Of a stretch of 64,000 bases of DNA, positions 52,360-60,461 are shown piece by piece. Source of the stretch: Bermanella sp040371755 (lineage in GTDB: Bacteria > Pseudomonadota > Gammaproteobacteria > Pseudomonadales > Oceanobacteraceae); the NCBI RefSeq assembly GCF_040371755.1, contig NZ_BAABWE010000006.1:1-64000 (forward strand), in the 5' to 3' direction. The position numbers and the translations under genes were made by a program. How positions within the stretch are numbered: the first letter of the stretch is position 1; every line of letters starts with the position of its first letter. The notes below the pieces were generated by a model, which did not search any database, was not told the DNA's origin, and saw only the letters and a program-made list of their open reading frames with translations.

Positions 52360-53136
52360 GTGGCGCGCTCATCTCTAAAAATTATGAGAGACACTGTTCA
52401 TGCATTGATCATGCGCGAAATCAATACTCGATTTGGCTCTTCGAAGCTGGGCTACTTTTGGGCGCTAGCGGAGCCAGCGGCTCAGGCCGCAGTACTTGCA
52501 ATATTGTTCAGTATCATTGGTAGAAGTAGTTTATCAGGCGTGCCTGTTGTTGTGTTTATGATGGTTGGTTTAGTTCCCTTTAAATTCTTTACTAAGTTAA
52601 TAACCCAGTTAGCGGACTCAGTTGATGCTAATAAAGCTCTTCTTTCATATCGGCAGGTGGGTCCATTGGATCCTTTTTGTGCTCGACTAATAATTGAAGT
52701 AGTTACATTTATTTTAGTGTTTCTTATCCTTATGGTCATTCTTGCTTGGTTTGGTTATGACGTGATGCCGCAAGACCTTTTGGGTTTGTTATATGCCAGC
52801 TTGTTGCTCGTTTATCTTTCTGTAGGTCTTGGTTTGGTTTTGTGTACTATCACTTCTATTTGGGAAGACTTTGAGAAAGTACTGCAGATGATGATGCGTC
52901 CACTTATTTTTGTTTCTGGGGTGTTTTTTGCAGCAACTATGATACCTGCACAATATTGGTATGTGGTTACGTGGAATCCTGTATTTCATTTGATCGAAAT
53001 GATGCGTGAGGCCATGTTTGTTACGTATACCTCGCCAGTTGCAGACCCAACATATGTAATTATTGTTTCGTTTGTCATTAATGCACTGGGTTTAATGATG
53101 TTTTCAGTTAATAAACAACGGTTTTTAACCACATGA
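52360..53136 (+). CDS. kpsM: Capsule polysaccharide ABC exporter permease
   Basis: Inner-membrane component (six predicted helices) of an ABC-2 exporter for lipid-linked capsular polysaccharide. 258 residues from GTG 52360, chosen because GGGGAG lies just upstream and KpsM proteins begin near this point; ATG 52336 in frame has no ribosome site. MREINTRFGSSKLGYFWALAEP near residues 19-40 is the family hallmark. The stop overlaps the start of the ATPase gene (ATGA). Membrane partner of kpsT. Confidence 0.93.
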   Translation: MARSSLKIMRDTVHALIMREINTRFGSSKLGYFWALAEPAAQAAVLAILFSIIGRSSLSGVPVVVFMMVGLVPFKFFTKLITQLADSVDANKALLSYRQVGPLDPFCARLIIEVVTFILVFLILMVILAWFGYDVMPQDLLGLLYASLLLVYLSVGLGLVLCTITSIWEDFEKVLQMMMRPLIFVSGVFFAATMIPAQYWYVVTWNPVFHLIEMMREAMFVTYTSPVADPTYVIIVSFVINALGLMMFSVNKQRFLTT

Positions 53137-53804
53137 TACATCTTAAGAATTTAAGTAAATACTACCCAACTAAGAGTGGGCGTAGTTATGTATTTAAAGA
53201 TGTTAACTTATCCATACCCATGGACAAAAGTGTAGCTGTTATTGGTCCAAATGGCGCAGGTAAATCGACCCTAATTAGGATGATAGGAGGGGCTGACTTA
53301 CCATCTAAAGGAGTTATTGAGAGTAACTTAAGCTTATCTTGGCCTCTCGGGCTTCAAGGTGGGTTGCATGGAAGTATGACTGGACGTGAAAATACTAGAT
53401 TTGTTGCCCGTATTCATGGGATTAAAGACACAAAGCTTGTTGAGCAAAAGGTAGAAGAGTTCGCTGAAATAGGTCGCTATTTTGATGAGTCAGCAAAAAG
53501 TTATTCTAATGGTATGAAAGCGAGAGTGGCGTTTGGAATAACCATGGCATTTGATTTTGACTTTGATGTTTTATTGATTGACGAGTTGACAGCTGTAGGT
53601 GACATGGCATTTAAGCAAAAAAGTGAGAAGATCTTAAAAGAAAAGTATACAAATACTAAAATTATGATGGTGAATCATAATTTCCAGCAATTGAAAGTGT
53701 TTTGTGAGTCAGCGATTTTCTTGACGAATAATCAGGTTATTTATTTTGAGTCTATTGATGATGCGATAGATAAATACAAGAGTACATATGCAACAATCAG
53801 TTAA
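53133..53804 (+). CDS. kpsT: Capsule polysaccharide ABC exporter ATPase
   Basis: ATPase of the KpsMT-type exporter. 223 residues with Walker A GPNGAGKST near 39-47, ABC signature YSNGMKARV near 129-137 (SNGM in place of SGGQ, usual in KpsT) and Walker B VLLIDELTAVGD near 150-161. Lacks the extra C-terminal carbohydrate-binding domain of Wzt. Overlaps kpsM by 4 nt and the next gene by 17 nt. Confidence 0.95.
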   Translation: MIHLKNLSKYYPTKSGRSYVFKDVNLSIPMDKSVAVIGPNGAGKSTLIRMIGGADLPSKGVIESNLSLSWPLGLQGGLHGSMTGRENTRFVARIHGIKDTKLVEQKVEEFAEIGRYFDESAKSYSNGMKARVAFGITMAFDFDFDVLLIDELTAVGDMAFKQKSEKILKEKYTNTKIMMVNHNFQQLKVFCESAIFLTNNQVIYFESIDDAIDKYKSTYATIS

Positions 53805-54987
53805 AGATGTGAGTGCGGTTAGCCGCAAAATGAGTAAATTGAAAAAGGATCCAAAGAAGTTTGTTTTGGATAGTAAAGCCTATGCAAAAGCGCATAAAAC
53901 AGCGTATTTAGCATGGGCAAAAATGGGTTCTTTTTTGTTTGTTTTAGTGGCCTCTATTTTGGTTGTGGCTTATTACTGGGGTGTTGCAAGCCCTCGATAT
54001 GTGAGTGAAACCCAGTTTATTGTTAAGCAGGCAAACGCATCAGAGTCAATGCTATCAGGATTGGCGGCAATTGGATCCGTATCTGGGACAATGCGAGATG
54101 CTTTAGTAATTAAGGCGTTTATAGAGTCAAGAGAAATGGCTGTTGCATTAAATGAAGCGGTTTCATTGAAATCTCATTATGAAAGAACAGATTTTGATTA
54201 TTTAAGTAGATTGAATGCCGAGAGTACAGTTGAAGAGTATGTTAAGTATTACCAGAAGCATATAAGTATTGTACATGATGAGTTGTCAGATGTTTTGTAT
54301 GTGGAAGTTCAAACATTTGACCCTCAATATTCATTGCAAGTTGCACAAACTCTATTGTCAATTAGTGAAAAATTTATCAATAATCTAGGCGCCAAAATGG
54401 CACAAGAGCAAGTTCGCTATGCACAAAAAGACGTAGAGAGATCTTATACGGAATTGAAAAAAAATCAGACAGAGCTGATCAGTTTTCAAGATAAATTCAA
54501 ATTATACAACCCTGAGCAGCAAGGTGGTGCTTTGGTTGTTGTAATCAATGAGATTGAATCTGAAATAATTCGTCAGCAAACTGAATTGAAGTCATTGTTA
54601 GCGTTTATGCGAGAAGAGGCTCCAGAAGTAAAAGCTAAAATGATACGTATAGATTCATTGGAAAGACAGCTTGTTGAAGAGAAAAACCGTTTAACTAACG
54701 AAGATCAACAATCACTTAATAAAATCAATGTAAACTTTCAAGAAATAAAGCTTAACGCGGAATTGGCATCAGACTTGTATAAAACGTCTCTAGCTAGCTT
54801 AGAAGTGGTAAGATCTGAGGCTTATCGTAAATTAAAACACTTGTTGGTTGTTGAGTACCCAGCGCTAGCTGAAGAAGATACTTACCCGCGTCGTATCTAT
54901 AGCATAGTTACTTGGTTTGTATGCTTGGTATTAATGTATTTGGTGGCGAAGCTTATTTTAGCCATTGTTAAGGAACATAGAGAATGA
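53788..54987 (+). CDS. kpsE: Capsule export inner-membrane/periplasmic adaptor (KpsE/CtrB-like)
   Basis: PCP-3 type protein bridging the ABC exporter and the outer-membrane channel. 399 residues: cytoplasmic N-terminus rich in Lys, first membrane helix about 45-68, a long periplasmic coiled-coil region (about 200-340) and a second helix near 367-390. PRYVSETQFIVKQA just after the first helix is a Wzz-like entry. Overlaps kpsT by 17 nt and kpsD by 4 nt. Confidence 0.9.
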   Translation: MQQSVKDVSAVSRKMSKLKKDPKKFVLDSKAYAKAHKTAYLAWAKMGSFLFVLVASILVVAYYWGVASPRYVSETQFIVKQANASESMLSGLAAIGSVSGTMRDALVIKAFIESREMAVALNEAVSLKSHYERTDFDYLSRLNAESTVEEYVKYYQKHISIVHDELSDVLYVEVQTFDPQYSLQVAQTLLSISEKFINNLGAKMAQEQVRYAQKDVERSYTELKKNQTELISFQDKFKLYNPEQQGGALVVVINEIESEIIRQQTELKSLLAFMREEAPEVKAKMIRIDSLERQLVEEKNRLTNEDQQSLNKINVNFQEIKLNAELASDLYKTSLASLEVVRSEAYRKLKHLLVVEYPALAEEDTYPRRIYSIVTWFVCLVLMYLVAKLILAIVKEHRE

Positions 54988-56618
54988 TGAAGTACATAGC
55001 AATAATAACGCTGATGATGTTATCCAGTGTGCACGTCTTTGGTTTGGCCGTAGAGCAAACTATGGATACCAAAGAACAACAAACCATATTAGACAGTCAA
55101 GTGGATAAACTTTTTGGTGAGTGGCTATTTGAAGGTGGTTTCTCACAGTCAACTTTTTCAGGTGTTAATCCGGCTTATCGCATATCCCAAGGGGATACTC
55201 TTTTGCTTCAATTGTGGGGAGGAATTGATTATCAGAATGAAGCTAAAGTTGACCCACAAGGTAATATATTTATACCCAAAGTAGGCCCGATTAAGGTGCA
55301 AGGGGTAAGTAATAAGGATTTAAATCATGTTGTTTTGAAAGCGGTCAAGCGTGTTTATAAATCTAACGTAGAGGCATATGTAACATTACTTTCAAGTCAG
55401 AAAGTTAAGGTATTTTTATCTGGTATGGTGGAAAAGCCGGGTTTATATGAAGGACAAAGTGCTGATAGTTTATTGAAGTTTATAGATCAAGCAGGCGGTA
55501 TTCGTCGTGATATTGGAAGTCTTCGAGATATTTCATTAAAGCGAAATAATAAATTAATTCATAAGCTCGACCTATACAATTTCATAGAAAAAGGAGAGCT
55601 TCCTGCCATACAGTTGCAAGATGGCGATGTGATCTTTATTGCTCCCAAAAAAGGTGAGATTTCAATTGAAGGAGATGTTGGTTTTAGTGGTAAATATGAA
55701 ATCAATGCAAATACTGTTGACTTGTCCCATGTTCTTACTGCAATGGTGCCAAATGAGCAGGCTACTCATGTCACAATCGTTGAGTCTGTGATTGATAAGC
55801 AGGGTAATGGCAAAAAAAATGTTGATGCAAAACAATACCCATTATCAGAAATTAAAGGCATTAAAGTTAAGGCCGGTGCTTTAGTAAAAGTATCTTCACA
55901 ATTAAGAGCAAGTAGTATCAGTGTTGAAGTGACAGGTGAGCACGATTCAGCTTATGAAATGGTCCTCCCTTGGGGGGCAAGTTTAAAGGACCTTTTAACT
56001 CAGGTTGTATATACCCGATTATCAAATGATACGGCCGTGCAGTTATTTCGAAAATCAGTAGCTATACGACAAAAAGATATGTTGATGGCATCACTAGGGG
56101 CCTTGGAGCAAAGTGTTTTGACTGCTCGTTCAGCAACTAATGAAGGAGCGCAGTTAAGAAAAGCTGAAGCTGAAATAATTATTCAATGGATTGAAAAAGC
56201 AAAGCAGGTACAGCCAAAGGGGCAGGTTCTACTGGCCGACGGATATGATGCATCTAAGATTATTTTACAGCAGGGTGATAAGGTTGTGATACCGAGCAAA
56301 CGCAATTTAATCATGGTTCACGGTGAAGTCTTATTCCCAACGGCTATAGCTTACAATAAAAAATTGAGTGTTCAGGATTTTATTGATCATGCGGGAGGAA
56401 GTACTGCCGATGTTGATGATATGAATATATTGGTAATGAGTCCAAATGGAACATTCAAAAATATGAATGATGATCTGAAAGATGAAGATGAAATATATCC
56501 AGGCGATGAAATTTTTGTGTTAGCTAAGCCTGATGTGAAATCTTTGCAAATAACAAAAGACATCATGCAAGTGATTTATCAGGTTGCGGTTTCCGCAGCT
56601 GTTGTTTTAACTTTGTAA
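54984..56618 (+). CDS. kpsD: Outer-membrane polysaccharide export protein (KpsD-like)
   Basis: 544-residue periplasmic/outer-membrane export protein with signal peptide to about residue 20 and no lipobox Cys, as in KpsD. Poly_export domain: YRISQGDTLLLQLWGG near 66-81 and GNIFIPKVGPIKVQG near 93-107. SLBB-type beta-grasp repeats follow (KVFLSGMVEKPGLYEG near 141-156 and NLIMVHGEVLFPTA near 440-453), with a hydrophobic C-terminus. It should form the exit route for the polymer with KpsE and KpsMT. Confidence 0.9.
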   Translation: MMKYIAIITLMMLSSVHVFGLAVEQTMDTKEQQTILDSQVDKLFGEWLFEGGFSQSTFSGVNPAYRISQGDTLLLQLWGGIDYQNEAKVDPQGNIFIPKVGPIKVQGVSNKDLNHVVLKAVKRVYKSNVEAYVTLLSSQKVKVFLSGMVEKPGLYEGQSADSLLKFIDQAGGIRRDIGSLRDISLKRNNKLIHKLDLYNFIEKGELPAIQLQDGDVIFIAPKKGEISIEGDVGFSGKYEINANTVDLSHVLTAMVPNEQATHVTIVESVIDKQGNGKKNVDAKQYPLSEIKGIKVKAGALVKVSSQLRASSISVEVTGEHDSAYEMVLPWGASLKDLLTQVVYTRLSNDTAVQLFRKSVAIRQKDMLMASLGALEQSVLTARSATNEGAQLRKAEAEIIIQWIEKAKQVQPKGQVLLADGYDASKIILQQGDKVVIPSKRNLIMVHGEVLFPTAIAYNKKLSVQDFIDHAGGSTADVDDMNILVMSPNGTFKNMNDDLKDEDEIYPGDEIFVLAKPDVKSLQITKDIMQVIYQVAVSAAVVLTL

Positions 56619-56635
56619 CAGACAATTACTTAAAG

Positions 56636-56719
56636 AGAGCCTTTATATAAGGCTCTGTGGCATTGGTGTGTTTAAAATTTAAGAAGAATAGATTCAGTTT
56701 GGCAGATTAATTCTGCCAA
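56636..56719 (+). promoter_or_regulatory. Two hairpins between kpsD and rfbA
   Basis: AGAGCCTT/AAGGCTCT at 56636-56656 and TTTGGCAGA/TCTGCCAAA at about 56698-56719. Neither has a strong T-run. They may weaken read-through from the export genes or stabilise 3' ends. Confidence 0.55.
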
Positions 56720-56790
56720 ATACTCAAAATAAAACTGTTTAGCAGTTCACAAAATTATAATTGCAGTAGAAAGACTAGCAAGGAGAAATC

Positions 56791-57759
56791 ATGACAAAGA
56801 TGGAAAGCATTCCAGTGCAAAGAAAGGGGATTATTCTTGCTGGCGGTTCGGGCACTCGCCTATATCCACTGACGAAAGCAGTTAGTAAACAATTGATGCC
56901 TGTCTATGACAAGCCGATGATTTATTACCCATTAAGCACGTTAATGCTAGCGGGCATGCGTGAAATATTGATTATTACGACCCCACAAGATAATGAAGCA
57001 TTTAAAGCATTACTTGGTGATGGTAGTGATTGGGGAATTTCTATTGAATATGCCATTCAGGCTAGCCCCGATGGTCTAGCTCAAGCCTTTATAATTGCAG
57101 AGGAGTTTTTGAGTGGTTCCCCTGCTTGTCTAATACTAGGTGATAACTTATTTTTTGGTCATAATATGTCCAAAGATATGTTAGCTGCTGCAGCACACGA
57201 TCAGGGTGGGGCTACTATATTTGGTTATCATGTTATGAACCCAACTGCTTATGGTGTAGTGGAGTTTGATCATCTAGGCAAGGCTATATCCTTAGAAGAA
57301 AAACCAGATAAGCCTAAGTCAAACTATGCGGTACCGGGTCTATATTTTTATGATAGTCGCGTCGTAGAAGTGGCTAAAAATGTAAAACCAAGCCCACGTG
57401 GTGAATTGGAAATAACTGATATTAATAACTTTTATTTAGAAGATGAAAGTTTGAATGTGCAACTGCTTAGTCGAGGTACGGCATGGCTAGATACTGGTAC
57501 GCACGATAGTCTATTGGACGCCAGTAACTTCATTGCCACAATTGAGCGTCGTCAGGGTCTAAAAGTATGCTGCCCAGAAGAAATTGCATTTCGTTTGGGT
57601 TATATAACAGCAGATGAGCTTGAATTGCTGGCCCAACCAATGAAGAAAAATGGCTATGGTCAATATCTGCTTGCAATTCTTGAAGAGCGTAAGGATTTAG
57701 AGATGCGCAAACGTTATGAAGCTGCGAAATTTGCAGCACGCACAATTGAAGCTATATAA
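56791..57759 (+). CDS. rfbA: Glucose-1-phosphate thymidylyltransferase
   Basis: First step of dTDP-L-rhamnose synthesis: dTTP plus glucose-1-phosphate to dTDP-glucose. 322 residues, longer than the usual 286-295 through extensions at both ends. GIILAGGSGTRLYPLTKAVSKQ near 13-34 is the nucleotidyl signature; PVYDKPMIYYPLSTLMLAG and LGDNLFFG follow. AAGGAG precedes ATG 56791. The first gene of an rfb A-C-D-B group. Confidence 0.96.
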   Translation: MTKMESIPVQRKGIILAGGSGTRLYPLTKAVSKQLMPVYDKPMIYYPLSTLMLAGMREILIITTPQDNEAFKALLGDGSDWGISIEYAIQASPDGLAQAFIIAEEFLSGSPACLILGDNLFFGHNMSKDMLAAAAHDQGGATIFGYHVMNPTAYGVVEFDHLGKAISLEEKPDKPKSNYAVPGLYFYDSRVVEVAKNVKPSPRGELEITDINNFYLEDESLNVQLLSRGTAWLDTGTHDSLLDASNFIATIERRQGLKVCCPEEIAFRLGYITADELELLAQPMKKNGYGQYLLAILEERKDLEMRKRYEAAKFAARTIEAI

Positions 57760-57769
57760 CGAGTACTTT

Positions 57770-58315
57770 ATGAAACTTGTAGATACAAAAATTAGAGATG
57801 TGAAAATTATTGAGCCACAAGTCTTTGGTGATGATCGTGGCTTTTTTATGGAGACCTTTAGAGCGTCTATCATGGATGAATTAACGGGTGGGAAGTCTTT
57901 TGTTCAAGATAATCACTCTAAATCAAAACAGGGAATTTTACGCGGTTTACATTACCAAATGCAGCAAACTCAAGGCAAGCTTGTTCGCGTGGTACAAGGT
58001 GAAGTATTTGATGTTGCGGTTGATTTAAGAAAAAACAGTGAGACATTTGGTCAGTGGGTTGGTGTTGTTTTATCTGCAGAAAATAAAAAGCAGCTTTGGG
58101 TGCCTGAAGGTTTTGCTCATGGTTTTTATGTTATGAGTGATACTGCTGAATTTGTATATAAATGCACTGATTATTATGCACCTGAGTTTGATCGATCAAT
58201 ATTGTGGAATGATCCAGATATTTCTATCGACTGGCCGTTAGTAAATGATGAGCAACCACTCCTATCTGATAAAGATAAGAACGGTACACTTCTTAGTCAA
58301 GCAGATACATTTTAG
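57770..58315 (+). CDS. rfbC: dTDP-4-dehydrorhamnose 3,5-epimerase
   Basis: Third step of dTDP-L-rhamnose synthesis. 181 residues of cupin fold: GDDRGFFMETFR near 22-33, catalytic His in GILRGLHYQ near 56-64, and VPEGFAHGFYV near 111-121. ATG 57770 matches the family; a longer in-frame frame upstream lies inside rfbA. Follows rfbA by 10 nt. Confidence 0.95.
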   Translation: MKLVDTKIRDVKIIEPQVFGDDRGFFMETFRASIMDELTGGKSFVQDNHSKSKQGILRGLHYQMQQTQGKLVRVVQGEVFDVAVDLRKNSETFGQWVGVVLSAENKKQLWVPEGFAHGFYVMSDTAEFVYKCTDYYAPEFDRSILWNDPDISIDWPLVNDEQPLLSDKDKNGTLLSQADTF

Positions 58316-58377
58316 GTTTAAATGATTGTCCTAATGTCATCTTAAGTGTTGGATGAATAATAAATTAATTGCTAGGA

Positions 58378-58395
58378 GGTCGCCTACAGGCGCCC
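58378..58395 (+). promoter_or_regulatory. Hairpin embedding the rfbD ribosome binding site
   Basis: GGTCGCC-TACA-GGCGCCC: seven-base arms with one mismatch. The left arm contains the last two bases of the AGGAGG Shine-Dalgarno sequence (58374-58379), so it could limit rfbD translation. A similar structure precedes rfbB. Confidence 0.55.
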
Positions 58396-58397
58396 AA

Positions 58398-59270
58398 ATG
58401 AAAGTTCTTATTACAGGCAAAAATGGCCAACTTGGTTATGAATTACAACAAACGGTACCAGTAGGTGCTGAGGTTTATGCATACGCTTCTTCAGAGTTAG
58501 ATATTAGTGATGAGCAAGCAGTGCAAGAGATAATGCAAACAATAAAACCAAATATTGTAATTAATGCCGCTGCGTATACCGCAGTAGATAACGCAGAAAG
58601 TAATGAAGAGGCAGCCTACGCAGTTAATGCAAAGGGGGCAGAGTATCTAGCGTTAGCGTGTAAAGAAAATAATGCTCGGTTGATTCATGTCTCTACAGAT
58701 TTTGTATTTGATGCCACAAAAAATACTCCCTACGAGTCAAATGATAAAACGAATCCATTAGGTGTTTATGGGGCTAGTAAATTAGCAGGCTGTAAGGCAA
58801 TAAATGATCACCATGCAGAAAACAGTGTAATAATACGTACTTCCTGGGTTTATAGTTCTCACGGCAATAATTTTGTTAAGACTATGTTACGCCTGATGGC
58901 TGAAAGGCCAGAGTTAGGGGTCGTGAGTGATCAAATTGGTAGCCCTACCTGGGCGAAAGGTTTGGCAGTGGCTTGTTGGGGATTTGCTCAAAATAAAGTA
59001 AATGGTATTTATCATTACAGCGATTTGGGTGTGGCTAGCTGGTATGATTTTGCAGTAGCGATTCAAAATTTGGCGTTAGCTAATAATTTATTAGAAAATC
59101 AAATTGAAATTAAGCCCATTAAAGCTGCGGCTTATCCCACTCCTGCAAAGCGACCTGCATATAGTGTAATGAATACAGATAGCACATATGAAATATTAAA
59201 TTTACAAGGTAAGCATTGGCAAGCAGCCTTAAATGAAATGCTTATCGAATTGAAAAAAACGGACGCTTAA
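58398..59270 (+). CDS. rfbD: dTDP-4-dehydrorhamnose reductase
   Basis: Last step of dTDP-L-rhamnose synthesis, NADPH-dependent. 290 residues, SDR fold: MKVLITGKNGQLG at the N-terminus, DFVFDATKNTPYE near 97-109, and catalytic YGASKLAG near 121-128. ATG 58398 is chosen because AGGAGG lies upstream and the sequence then starts exactly like the family; an in-frame ATG at 58353 would add 15 unrelated residues. Spacing to rfbC is 82 nt. Confidence 0.94.
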   Translation: MKVLITGKNGQLGYELQQTVPVGAEVYAYASSELDISDEQAVQEIMQTIKPNIVINAAAYTAVDNAESNEEAAYAVNAKGAEYLALACKENNARLIHVSTDFVFDATKNTPYESNDKTNPLGVYGASKLAGCKAINDHHAENSVIIRTSWVYSSHGNNFVKTMLRLMAERPELGVVSDQIGSPTWAKGLAVACWGFAQNKVNGIYHYSDLGVASWYDFAVAIQNLALANNLLENQIEIKPIKAAAYPTPAKRPAYSVMNTDSTYEILNLQGKHWQAALNEMLIELKKTDA

Positions 59271-59306
59271 GTTGGCGCTGTATTCATACTTCAACATCAT
59301 TCATAG

Positions 59307-59338
59307 AGGCCGCTAAGATAGCGCCTAAAAATTTTTTT
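59307..59338 (+). terminator. Terminator-like hairpin between rfbD and rfbB
   Basis: AGGCCGCTA/TAGCGCCT with one bulged C, followed by AAAAATTTTTTT. The sequence resembles the hairpins before rfbD and rfbB, suggesting a repeated element. Confidence 0.6.
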
Positions 59339-59348
59339 AAAAGTAGGA

Positions 59349-59366
59349 GGCCGCTTTAGGGCGACC
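59349..59366 (+). promoter_or_regulatory. Hairpin embedding the rfbB ribosome binding site
   Basis: GGCCGC-loop-GCGACC, six-base arms with one mismatch. The left arm includes the end of GGAGG (59346-59350). The rfbB ATG is 9 nt past the hairpin, so the spacing from Shine-Dalgarno to start is long unless the hairpin forms and brings them together. Confidence 0.5.
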
Positions 59367-59374
59367 AATTAGAA

Positions 59375-60460
59375 ATGAAAATACTATTAGTAACTGGCGG
59401 TGCAGGCTTCATTGGTGCAAACTTTGTGCACTATTGGTTGGCAACATATCCACAAGATAAAGTTATTGTATTGGATGCTTTGACATATGCTGGCAATATC
59501 GAAAGCTTAAGTCCGATCAAGGATAATAAAAATTATACTTTTTGCCATGGTAATATATGTGATACGCAGTTGGTTGAAGGGCTTATAGAAAAATATAAAG
59601 TTAACACTATTGTTCATTTCGCAGCAGAGAGCCATGTTGATCGCTCAATCGAAGGACCAGATGCCTTTATTGAAACCAATATAATAGGCACTCATAGTCT
59701 ATTAAAGGCGGCTAAAAAATTATGGATAGACGAACCTAAAGCAAAAGGCGAATCACCACTAGAACACCGCTTTCACCATGTAAGTACAGATGAAGTTTAT
59801 GGAGATCTTGGTCCTCAAGATCCAGCATTTACAGAAAATACGCAATATGCACCGAGTTCACCTTATAGTGCAAGTAAAGCAGCAAGCGACCATCTGGTTC
59901 GAGCGTATCATCATACTTATGGTTTGGAGACGACGACCTCTAATTGCTCAAACAATTATGGCTCTTACCATTTCCCAGAAAAATTAATTCCACTGGTATT
60001 AACTAACATATTGTTTGATAAAGCCTTGCCTATTTATGGTAATGGCAAACAAATTCGTGATTGGCTATATGTGACGGATCATGCTCGAGGGATTGATTTA
60101 GTTTTACAAAAAGGTCGGTTAGGTGAGTGTTATAATATTGGTGGCATTAACGAATGGGCGAATATAGATATTGTGAATTTAATTTGTGAATTAATGAATG
60201 AACAATTTTCAAATAATCCTGAGTTGTCTAAAAAATACCCGCAAGCCACTAAAGCGATAGATGGTAAATCACAAGAGTTAATCACTTATGTGACTGATCG
60301 CGCTGGGCATGATCAAAGATATGCAATAAATCCGACAAAATCAAATGAAGAGCTTGGTTATAAGCCACAAGAAAGTTTTGAGACGGGTATACGGAAAACA
60401 ATAGAATGGTACTTAAATTCGCAAGATTGGTGGATGCCTTTAACCAAAGGAAGTAAATAA
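59375..60460 (+). CDS. rfbB: dTDP-glucose 4,6-dehydratase
   Basis: Second step of dTDP-L-rhamnose synthesis. 361 residues of extended SDR fold: NAD motif TGGAGFIGANFVHY near 7-20, HFAAESHVDRSI near 82-93, STDEVYGDLG near 135-144 and catalytic YSASKAASDHLVRAY near 169-183. It completes rfbACDB, so the whole dTDP-rhamnose pathway is encoded here. Confidence 0.96.
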   Translation: MKILLVTGGAGFIGANFVHYWLATYPQDKVIVLDALTYAGNIESLSPIKDNKNYTFCHGNICDTQLVEGLIEKYKVNTIVHFAAESHVDRSIEGPDAFIETNIIGTHSLLKAAKKLWIDEPKAKGESPLEHRFHHVSTDEVYGDLGPQDPAFTENTQYAPSSPYSASKAASDHLVRAYHHTYGLETTTSNCSNNYGSYHFPEKLIPLVLTNILFDKALPIYGNGKQIRDWLYVTDHARGIDLVLQKGRLGECYNIGGINEWANIDIVNLICELMNEQFSNNPELSKKYPQATKAIDGKSQELITYVTDRAGHDQRYAINPTKSNEELGYKPQESFETGIRKTIEWYLNSQDWWMPLTKGSK

Positions 60461-60461
60461 T

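Noticed and set aside
52281..52523. 80-codon ORF overlapping the start of kpsM
   Set aside because: Alternative frame of kpsM; Gly/Ser-rich stretch without family support.
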